Shown here in pieces: positions 31,618 through 39,154 of a stretch of 64,000 bases of DNA. The DNA is from Qipengyuania qiaonensis (GTDB lineage: Bacteria; Pseudomonadota; Alphaproteobacteria; Sphingomonadales; Sphingomonadaceae), in contig NZ_JAIGNO010000005.1 in the NCBI RefSeq assembly GCF_019711515.1, forward strand, positions 1-64,000, read 5' to 3'. The notes under the pieces are model-generated. The model was not told where the DNA came from and made no database searches. It saw nothing but the letters and a program-made list of their open reading frames with translations. The first letter of the stretch is position 1. The number at the start of each line of letters is the position of its first letter. A program made the translations under genes and the position numbers.

Positions 31618-32552
31618 AGCGGCAGACCCGCCAATCCGTTCTCGGCGGCGAGGCGCGAATAGTGCAGCTTCACCTTACGAACATAGTCCTGTGTTTCGCG
31701 AAAGGGCGGGATACGATTGCCGTAGCGGGCAACCGCGCCCTCGCCGGCATTGTAGGCGGCCAGCATCAGATCAAGGTTGCCGCGATAGCGCGCGTTGAGG
31801 GTCCGCAACAGCCGTGCGCCGGTGTCGACATTGCTGACCGGATCGTAGAGCTGCGTAGTCGCCGTTCCAAAGCGTGCGCCTGTGCCCGGCATAATCTGCA
31901 TCAGACCGATCGCCCCGGCATGGCTGCGCGCATTGCTACGATAGTTCGATTCCTGACGGATAATCGCGTGCAGCAAGAGCGGATCGATCGCATGGCGTTG
32001 CGCCGCGCTGGCGATCTGGTTGTCGTATCGGGTCCGGTACGAGCGTGGCGCGCGCGCGGTCAGCCAGCCGTCGGCCATTGCAAGTCCGGGAACTGCAAGT
32101 TGTTCGAGCGCAGAGGAAAGCCGTCCGGAAGGCTCTTCGTCGCGCTCCGGCGCGATGCGGATCGGTGCGTTGGGAACGGGTTCGGCCTGTATCTCTTGCG
32201 CTTTGGGTGCATTCTTGCGCGAAGGCCGCGCAGTAACCGCGTTTTCAGCAGTGCCGGGAATGACGACCGGTTTGGCGGCCGGAGGTGTGACAAGAGCATT
32301 GCTCACCACCCTGTCGACACAGCTGTTCAGCGCGGCGAACCGTTCCACCGATTGGCCTTCTGCAACCCGCAAAGAATTTGCGACGGGGCAGGTATGAAGC
32401 GCTCTCGAGCCAATTCGCTCGTCGCTCGCCGCGCCGTGCTGAACGCCGTCCGCCGATGCCTGCGCCTCGACCGGGAGAGGCCACAGAACAAAAATAGACG
32501 CTGCAATGGCAAAACTGACAGGATCTTTGAGAGCCTGCTTTCCTTTTGACAT
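31614..32552 (-). CDS. T3SS-associated lytic transglycosylase (SLT domain)
   Basis: 312 aa. Signal peptide (FAIAASIFVLWPLPVEA-QA), a Pro/Ala-rich linker of about 130 residues, and a C-terminal SLT domain at about 170-312: IDPLLLHAIIRQESNYRSNA with catalytic Glu201, AGAIGLMQIMPGTGARFG, and MLAAYNAGEGAVARYGNRIP. It cuts peptidoglycan so that the injectisome can cross the cell wall, a usual partner in T3SS operons. It is the first gene of the long sctV-sctP operon, with its promoter expected in the region right of 32552. Confidence 0.92.
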   Translation of the reverse strand: MSKGKQALKDPVSFAIAASIFVLWPLPVEAQASADGVQHGAASDERIGSRALHTCPVANSLRVAEGQSVERFAALNSCVDRVVSNALVTPPAAKPVVIPGTAENAVTARPSRKNAPKAQEIQAEPVPNAPIRIAPERDEEPSGRLSSALEQLAVPGLAMADGWLTARAPRSYRTRYDNQIASAAQRHAIDPLLLHAIIRQESNYRSNARSHAGAIGLMQIMPGTGARFGTATTQLYDPVSNVDTGARLLRTLNARYRGNLDLMLAAYNAGEGAVARYGNRIPPFRETQDYVRKVKLHYSRLAAENGLAGLPL

Positions 32553-33201
32553 ACCTCATCCTTCGTAAGAATCGCGATTACTCGATTCCACGCGCGAATT
32601 GCGACAATGATTAAGCGCAGCCAAGTATCGGGAGGCGACCGCGATGTTTGTTTGCTAGAAACGAAATATTACAGTTCGCGTAGAGTTCTCAAGCACATTC
32701 TGGCGGCGGGACAGTGTGCATAGACGGAAAATATCTCCGCGAATCCGCAGAATCCTTGGGAATCGCTAGGCTGCCGACTTGGGTGGCGAAACGACGAACA
32801 GTGGTAGGATTGCGACAATTCGACACGCTTGATCAATAAAGCATTAAGTTTACGACGGGTTTCTAACAGTTATGCGTCATTCTTGGCGATCCGGGGCATT
32901 CAGGGATTTTACTTAAGTGGCGCTGTTAGGAACTATTAATGAGTGGTACGAACTCGAATACCGTTCCGTGCCCTTGGTCCTTGTTACGAGCTTGGTTCGC
33001 GTTCTGACCATTGAGGACGACATTCGGGGTTGGCTTGGATTTCAACGCGGGTCGGCCAAATCAGGTAAAGCGATATCGGTTGTACGGCCGGTGGAGATTG
33101 TCCGGGACCACGCGCGGTTTTATGGTACCCCACATGATGCGTCAGCGCTCGCTCCGGCGCCCTGCAGCATATTGACAGCGTAAGACAATTGCGTCACGAA
33201 A
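32553..33201. other. Long intergenic region between the T3SS operon and the LacI gene
   Basis: 649 nt, more AT-rich than its surroundings (for example 32640-32700 and 32815-32890). It must hold the promoter of the transglycosylase-sctV operon (minus) and that of the LacI-type gene (plus). A frame at 32917-33183 could encode 88 aa, but it has an unconvincing composition and no SD, so it is not called. No repeat, att site or insertion sequence was seen. Confidence 0.5.
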
Positions 33202-34230
33202 TTGCCGGTGACCCGCGGAAAGAAGCGTTCGACGATTGTTGACGTCGCCAAGCTGGCGGCGGTTTCGCCCAAAAGCGTTTCACGCGTGTTCAACAATGAA
33301 CCGCATATCACTCCTGCTCTGCGTAAAAAGGTTCTGCGCGCAGCGGAAGAGCTGAACTATCACCCCAATGTCATGGCGCAGGGGCTGGTGCGCCGACAGT
33401 CCTATCTCATCGGCCTGATCTATGAAAAACCCAGTCCCAGCTATGTCGTGGAACTGCAGCGCGGTGTACTGGAACGGCTGCATGGCGAACGTTACCGGCT
33501 GATCGTGTTGCCGGTGGAATCGGTCAGCGATCACCCAGGCGACGTTGTGTCGACCATCCGCTCGGCGGCACTCGACGGTGCCATCCTTGCCCCTCCCGCA
33601 GCAGATCATGCCGTTGTGCTTGACGGGCTCGCGCAGGCCCGCATCCCTTTTGCCCGGATTACGCCGAAATCGCACCTGGGCGTGGGCCTGGCGACAACCA
33701 TGGACGATATCGCCGCCGGTCGCGAGATCGCCGAACATGTCATCGGCTACGGTCACAAGCGTATCGCGATTATCAAGGGCGATCCCGACCACCCGGTCAG
33801 CGCGCAGCGGCTTACGGCCTACCGCGCCGCTTTCGACGATGCGAATATCGAATACATGCCCGAGCTGGTCGAGACCGGCGATTTCAGCTTCGAGTCCGGT
33901 TACGAAGCGACCAAGCGGATCCTCTCGCGCAAATTGCGTCCGACCGCGATCCTCGCGCAGAATGACGATATGGCGGTGGGGGCCATCTCGGCCGCACGCG
34001 AACTGGGTTTCGACGTGCCTGCCGATCTCAGCGTGGTCGGCTTCGACGATTCCGAAATCGCGCGCGTGGTCTGGCCGCGACTTACTACGGTGCGCCAGCC
34101 GGTGGTCGAAATGGCGTGTACTGCCGCGGACATGTTGCTCCGCGAACTGGCTGGTGAGGACCCCGGTCCCACGGTGGTCCACACGCACAGCCTCATCGAA
34201 CGGCTTACGGTCGCGCCGCCGCCCGTCTGA
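33202..34230 (+). CDS. LacI-family transcriptional regulator
   Basis: About 342 aa from the TTG at 33202, or 340 from the GTG at 33208; neither has a good SD, so the start is uncertain. N-terminal HTH TIVDVAKLAAVSPKSVSRVF and the hinge helix NYHPNVMAQGLVRR are typical LacI/GalR, followed by a periplasmic-binding-protein-like sugar domain (LIGLIYEKPSPSYVVELQRG; AILAQNDDMAVGAISAAREL; VPADLSVVGFDDSEIARVVW). It should repress the adjacent receptor/glycosidase genes, whose intergenic region carries two LacI-like operators, until a sugar binds. Confidence 0.9.
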   Translation: MPVTRGKKRSTIVDVAKLAAVSPKSVSRVFNNEPHITPALRKKVLRAAEELNYHPNVMAQGLVRRQSYLIGLIYEKPSPSYVVELQRGVLERLHGERYRLIVLPVESVSDHPGDVVSTIRSAALDGAILAPPAADHAVVLDGLAQARIPFARITPKSHLGVGLATTMDDIAAGREIAEHVIGYGHKRIAIIKGDPDHPVSAQRLTAYRAAFDDANIEYMPELVETGDFSFESGYEATKRILSRKLRPTAILAQNDDMAVGAISAARELGFDVPADLSVVGFDDSEIARVVWPRLTTVRQPVVEMACTAADMLLRELAGEDPGPTVVHTHSLIERLTVAPPPV

Positions 34231-34242
34231 CCGAACGCGGGT

Positions 34243-35796
34243 TCAACGACCGGACCAGCCGCCGCCATTGCCGAAGTTGGGTCGGCGCGTCTCGGCGGGG
34301 TCGAGCAGCCGATCGAGTATCGCATCGTGCGTGGGGGCGGCAGCGCGGAACGCCCGCATCGTTGCGCTCAACTGGCCGATTATCTTGCGTACCTCGCCAA
34401 AAGCAGCGAGATCCACCAGCGGATCGGTTGTGGCGGGCTGCAGCCCCATCCCATGCATGACATAGAACCAGCTGATATCTGCGAACAGTTCGCGTCGTTT
34501 GGACATGATCCGCCCGGTGCGGGTGAACAGTTCGATCTTCTCGGTCAACGTATCGGGCAGTTCGAGATTGCGCATGTAATCCCAGAACGGTTCGCCCATG
34601 CGCCGGTTGGGCGCGTAGTGCAACAACAGGAAGTCACGGATATGCGCATATTCCCGGTGTACGTCGCCGTTATAGGCAGCGATTAGCGCGGGGTCGAAAT
34701 TGCGATCTGGAAACAGGTCGAGAAGCCGGTTGAGGCCGGTATGGATCAGATGGATGCTGGTCGATTCCAGCGGTTCGAGAAAGCCAGCGGATAGGCCGAT
34801 CGCGAGGCAATTGCCGACCCAGGCACGCCTGCGCAGTCCGGCGGTGAAGCGCAGCAGGCGCGGATCGCCCAACGGCTCGCCCTCTAGCGCCCCGAGCAGT
34901 TCCTTATGCGCATCGGTATCGGAAATGAACTCGCTGGTATAGACGAGCCCGTTGCCTGTGCGATGCTGCAGCGGGATGCGCCATTGCCAGCCGGCCGCGC
35001 CCGCGCTGGCGACGGTATACGGTGCGCGGTGCACCTGCGCAGCGGTTGGAGCGGCAATGGCGCTGTCGCAGGGAAGCCAATGGCGCCAATCTTCGAAGCC
35101 TGCCCCTAGTGTCTCTTCGATCAGCAGCCCGCGAAAGCCCGAACAATCGATGTAGAAATCGGCCGACAGACTTTCGCCATTGTCGAAGTGCACCGCATCG
35201 ATGCCTTTGTCCGAGCGCTCGGCGCGCACAATTCGCCGGTCGAGCCGCTCGACACCAGCCGCCTCGGCATGTTGGCGCAGGAAAGCGGCCACCAGCCCGG
35301 CATCGAAATGCAGCGCATAAGCGATCGCGCCGCCTGGCCAGTTGCCGTCAAGCGAGGGGAAGGCGAACTTGCAGTCTTCCGCCAGCGCGACCGAAGGACA
35401 AAGGTCGGCAAGCGTTTCGCCATGTCCTTCGGCGCGGTTCTTGCAATAGTAGTGATGAAAGGGGCGCTGGTTGATCGTCACCCCGAGATTGCCGAAGGGA
35501 TGCCAATAGCTATGACCACGGTGCAGCCAGTCGCGGAACTGGATGCCCAGCTTGAAGGTGGCCTGGCAGCGACGGATGAATTCCAGTTCGTCGGCACCGA
35601 TATTGCGCAGGAAATCGAAGATTGGCGGGATCGTTGCCTCGCCCACGCCGACTGTCGGGATCGCGGAGGATTCGACCAGCGTGATGCGGCACCCGCTGTT
35701 CTGCAGCACACGCGACAGCAAGGCCGCGGCGGACCAGCCCGCGGTGCCTCCGCCGACGATGCAGATCGAACGCAGCGGCTGAGCCCTACTGCCCAT
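34243..35796 (-). CDS. Flavin-dependent (tryptophan-type) halogenase family protein
   Basis: 517 aa. The FAD-binding motif is GGGTAGWSAAALL at residues 15-27 after ICIV; the conserved GVGEATIPPIFDFLRNIGAD comes next, and the GWQWRIPLQHR segment carries the W-x-W-x-I motif of flavin-dependent halogenases. Such genes are common in sphingomonad and Caulobacter sugar-use loci next to SusC-like receptors, where the true substrate is unknown; halogenation of tryptophan is not implied. It lies downstream of the TonB receptor gene (108 nt) on the same strand and is convergent with the LacI gene. Confidence 0.88.
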   Translation of the reverse strand: MGSRAQPLRSICIVGGGTAGWSAAALLSRVLQNSGCRITLVESSAIPTVGVGEATIPPIFDFLRNIGADELEFIRRCQATFKLGIQFRDWLHRGHSYWHPFGNLGVTINQRPFHHYYCKNRAEGHGETLADLCPSVALAEDCKFAFPSLDGNWPGGAIAYALHFDAGLVAAFLRQHAEAAGVERLDRRIVRAERSDKGIDAVHFDNGESLSADFYIDCSGFRGLLIEETLGAGFEDWRHWLPCDSAIAAPTAAQVHRAPYTVASAGAAGWQWRIPLQHRTGNGLVYTSEFISDTDAHKELLGALEGEPLGDPRLLRFTAGLRRRAWVGNCLAIGLSAGFLEPLESTSIHLIHTGLNRLLDLFPDRNFDPALIAAYNGDVHREYAHIRDFLLLHYAPNRRMGEPFWDYMRNLELPDTLTEKIELFTRTGRIMSKRRELFADISWFYVMHGMGLQPATTDPLVDLAAFGEVRKIIGQLSATMRAFRAAAPTHDAILDRLLDPAETRRPNFGNGGGWSGR

Positions 35797-35904
35797 ATTC
35801 CGATGCTGCGTAATGCTGAACCCCTCCTGTCACCATATCCGAAAAAGCGGTGGCGGCCTTTGCATGCAAGGGCCGCCATCCATTTACGGTGAGGAACACG
35901 AAAA

Positions 35905-38900
35905 TCAGAAGGTGAACTTGACCCCGCCGTAAATTCGCCGCGAACCGGATTCGAAGCGGAAGGGCAGCTCGGGGAACTGCAAATACACGCTGGTATCGGC
36001 CTTGGTTATATTGATCGCCTCGGCGAAAATCTCGAAATTGTCGGTGAGTTGGTAGCTGACCTGCCCGTCAAGTTGGCCATAGGCCTTCTCGTAGATCCCC
36101 AGCGTCCGCGTGACCGACCCGTCGGCGAAACCGAAATTGCCGAGATACTGCTTCGACCGCCAGCTATAGCTCGCGCGCGCGGCGAAGCCGTGGCGTTCGA
36201 AATAGACCTGCCCGTTAGCCGAATGCTTCGATACGCCCGGCAGCGGCAGATTGTCGGTGAAGTCGGTGCTGAAGTCGGTCTCGGTATCCGAAAACGTGTA
36301 GTTTGCGGTGAAGCCGAGGCCGAAGTCGAAGGCATATTGCGTGGCGAGCTCGAAGCCCTTGACACGGCCGCCCGACCCGTTGGCGGGTTGCGATACCGGA
36401 CCCAGCCGACCGCCGGCCTGATCGTTGACGAAGACCGTCACCGTCTCATTGACGATGAAGCTGTCCACTTCCTTCCAGAACAGTCCCGCCGAAAGCAGCC
36501 CCTGGTCACCGAAGTAATGCTCGATGCCGAGATCGAACTGGTAGGCGCGGAACGGATCGAGCTCGGCATTTCCGCGCGCGCCGCTGGTGAACTTGAACAG
36601 ATCGTCTGCCGCATCGCGGGTGAAATTGGTCGAGAAGCCCTGACCCAGCGATACCAGCGGCTGACGCGCGACAACCCGAGCGGCGGAGAAGCGCACCTTG
36701 GTGCCATCGTTGACGTCGAACACTGCATTCGCGCTGGGCAGAAAGTCGGTATAGCTGCGCATGATCGTATTGGTGGTGAAATCGCGCAGAACACCGTTCC
36801 AGCTGTCGGTCCCCCAATAGCTGGGATCGGCATTGGACGGCTGGTTCTGATCGACGGTCAGGTCGGTGTTGACGATCCGCAGCCCGATATTGACGTGATA
36901 GGGATCGTCCTCGCCGCCCATATCCGCCATGATGTAGCCGGACTTGGTTTCCTCCTTCACGCGGTAGGTTTGCAGCGGGTCCTCGAAGAAAGCGAAAGGC
37001 GTGTCGGGATAGAGTGCCTGGATCCATGCAAGCGCATCGGTCATCTGCGAGCGGTCGGCGACCAGCACCGTATCGCCCTGGACGCGGCCGCCCCCGGCAA
37101 AATTGGCGATCGCTTCGACGCGCGAAGGATTGCTCAAGAAGGTTTCATAGGGCGTGATCAGCGCAGGGGAGTTGCCGAAGCGGCTGCAACCCGCGAATGC
37201 GGCGGGCTTGTTCGCTTCCGGCAAGTCGCAGATCTTGTAACCGATCGCGCCGTCCTGGAAAAAGCCAAAAGGCGTCCAGTTGTATGAAAAGCCGTCCACG
37301 CGTTCGGATTCGGGGATCGCAGTCGCATCGAGTTCGCCCTTCCCGCTGTAGTCGGCGAGATAGCGGCCCGAGGTGAAATCGACCGTGCGCTGGCCGTAGC
37401 GAAAACCCGCGCTTAGCGTGATCGTGTTTTCGTAATTGTCGTCGACGTCATAGGCGAAATCGGCGCGGATCGAATGTCCGTCGATGTCCGACCGGTCGCC
37501 GAACGCCCAGTGCGACTTGAAAAAACCGTAATCGGGGTTGTTGAATAGATCCTGTGGACTGTTCGGAGCCAGGCCGAAGCTCGGGAACTCGCCATTGGTA
37601 TAGGTGAAGTCGAATGTCGGCGGGGCGTCCGAGTTGGGAACAAAGCCGGGCTGCGACCCGGAGGTGCCCGGTCCCCGTACGCTATAGGCGGTGTAGCGAA
37701 CGTCGTTGTTGGCGACTTCGCGCTCCATGCTCGATGTGGCATAGTTCGCCATCACCGAGGCGCGGAAATTGGTGTCGTTGTCCCATTCCAGCCCGAACTG
37801 GAGGTTGTCCGATTTGATGTTCGACACGTCGACGAAGGAAATCGCTTCCGCCGACTGGGCGCGCACCGTTCCCTGTGTCAGGACGCCATTTTCGTTGATT
37901 GAGTAATCTCCGACCAGGCCCTGCGATTCGCCTTGGCCGAACGGAAATTTCACGGACGCTTCGCGCGTATCGATCTTGAGGTCCGAATGGAAATACTGCG
38001 CGCTGACCTCGAGCGTGTCGGTCGGACGGTAAGTGATACCCAGCGAGGCACCCCAGCGCCGGCGATATTGGTCGCGGTCGGTGATGTAGCGGTATTCGGG
38101 CGCGTAATAATCGGTCGGCACAGTCGCAGTGTCGCGGCGTCCTTCGCTGAAGGCCCAGTTGCCGCGATTGTCGCCGCCCAGCACGTTGACGTGGTTGTTG
38201 GTCTTTTCGTAGCTGAACGAGGCAATCACGCCGAGGCGGTCGTTGAAATTATAGCCCAGCACCGCGGCGCCCGCAGGCTCCCAGCCTGCAATCTCGCTGC
38301 CCTTGCTCATCTTGGCGTTGCCCGCCAGCGTCAGCCCGTCCTTCAGGTCGAGCGGGTTGCGCGTCTTGAGATTGACGATCCCGCCGAGGCCGCCCTCGAG
38401 CAGCGAGGCATTGGGCGATTTGAACACTTCGATTCCGCCGATAAGTTCGGACGGCACGCCCTCTAGGCTGTCGTTGCGGTTGTAATTGCCTTCGCCGACC
38501 TTGTAGACTTCCAGCCCGCTGACGAAGAGTTCGCCATTGAGCAGCGTGACGTTCTGCTCGAGGCCGCGGATGCGAACCTTGGAGCCCTGGCCATTCTCGC
38601 GGTCGATCTGGATGCCCGGTAGCCGCTGCAGCGATTCAGCGACGTTTTGATCGGGGAACTTGCCGATGTCTTCGGCGGTGACCGATTCAATGATCAGGTT
38701 AGATTCGCGCTTGGCGTTCAGCGCGTTTTCGAGCGATGCGCGAAACCCGGTAACGACGATGACATTGTCTTCCGCGCCCTCAGCGGAGCCGACTTGCTGG
38801 CCGTTGTCGGTCGTTTCCTGTGCGAAAGCCGGTGCGGCACCGATGCCTAAAGCCAGTGTCGACGAGGCAATCAGCAACTTTGACCGATTGCGCAAAATCC

Positions 38901-38910
38901 CGCTGTCCAT
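35905..38910 (-). CDS. TonB-dependent receptor, carbohydrate type (CirA/SusC-like)
   Basis: 1001 aa from ATG 38910, which has GGAGGG 8 nt upstream. Signal peptide LLIASSTLALGIGAAPAFAQ. The plug domain shows VVTGFRASLENALNAKRESN, ESVTAEDIGKFPDQNVAESL and QRLPGIQIDRENGQGSKVRI, the style of Caulobacter/sphingomonad sugar TonB receptors. A 22-stranded barrel follows and ends in YGGVKFTF with a terminal Phe. It imports an oligosaccharide in the outer membrane. It is divergent from the family 3 glycosidase gene, with shared LacI-like operators between them. Confidence 0.93.
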   Translation of the reverse strand: MDSGILRNRSKLLIASSTLALGIGAAPAFAQETTDNGQQVGSAEGAEDNVIVVTGFRASLENALNAKRESNLIIESVTAEDIGKFPDQNVAESLQRLPGIQIDRENGQGSKVRIRGLEQNVTLLNGELFVSGLEVYKVGEGNYNRNDSLEGVPSELIGGIEVFKSPNASLLEGGLGGIVNLKTRNPLDLKDGLTLAGNAKMSKGSEIAGWEPAGAAVLGYNFNDRLGVIASFSYEKTNNHVNVLGGDNRGNWAFSEGRRDTATVPTDYYAPEYRYITDRDQYRRRWGASLGITYRPTDTLEVSAQYFHSDLKIDTREASVKFPFGQGESQGLVGDYSINENGVLTQGTVRAQSAEAISFVDVSNIKSDNLQFGLEWDNDTNFRASVMANYATSSMEREVANNDVRYTAYSVRGPGTSGSQPGFVPNSDAPPTFDFTYTNGEFPSFGLAPNSPQDLFNNPDYGFFKSHWAFGDRSDIDGHSIRADFAYDVDDNYENTITLSAGFRYGQRTVDFTSGRYLADYSGKGELDATAIPESERVDGFSYNWTPFGFFQDGAIGYKICDLPEANKPAAFAGCSRFGNSPALITPYETFLSNPSRVEAIANFAGGGRVQGDTVLVADRSQMTDALAWIQALYPDTPFAFFEDPLQTYRVKEETKSGYIMADMGGEDDPYHVNIGLRIVNTDLTVDQNQPSNADPSYWGTDSWNGVLRDFTTNTIMRSYTDFLPSANAVFDVNDGTKVRFSAARVVARQPLVSLGQGFSTNFTRDAADDLFKFTSGARGNAELDPFRAYQFDLGIEHYFGDQGLLSAGLFWKEVDSFIVNETVTVFVNDQAGGRLGPVSQPANGSGGRVKGFELATQYAFDFGLGFTANYTFSDTETDFSTDFTDNLPLPGVSKHSANGQVYFERHGFAARASYSWRSKQYLGNFGFADGSVTRTLGIYEKAYGQLDGQVSYQLTDNFEIFAEAINITKADTSVYLQFPELPFRFESGSRRIYGGVKFTF

Positions 38911-39027
38911 TCTCGTAACCCTCCCAAACCGCATCGTCCGTGCGGACCTCTCATGGTTGCGCGAGACCCCTGTCGCTCCGACTCGGAAGGCGGTGCCCCT
39001 GACGCGACTTTACTGGTTGCATATTTC

Positions 39028-39103
39028 TGTCAACGTTGTCAAACAATGGTGTGATTTTACTGCTGGAGCGTCGATTTCCGCGGTATTTATGTCAAGGTTG
39101 TCA
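39028..39103. promoter_or_regulatory. Two LacI-type operator-like sites in the receptor/glycosidase intergenic region
   Basis: TGTCAACGTTGTCA at 39028-39041 and TGTCAAGGTTGTCA at 39090-39103 are the same 14-mer with one difference, 62 nt apart. Their centres (CAACGTTG, CAAGGTTG) match the central CG palindrome of LacI/GalR operators. They lie between the divergent TonB receptor and GH3 genes, so one regulator, probably the LacI protein at 33202, may control both by binding two sites. Confidence 0.62.
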
Positions 39104-39154
39104 GGTTTGTTGTGACCGAAGATAAATCGGCACCGGTCGAATGGGATGGGGTAT

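Noticed and set aside
10801..32552. Reading the sct genes as a flagellar cluster because of FliO, FliI, FlhB and FliP-like proteins
   Set aside because: A secretin (SctC), a SctJ lipoprotein, SctD, inner-rod and needle-like proteins and a transglycosylase are present, and no hook, filament or motor gene is.
32917..33183. 88-aa open frame in the intergenic region
   Set aside because: No SD, odd composition and no recognisable similarity; more likely chance in regulatory DNA.
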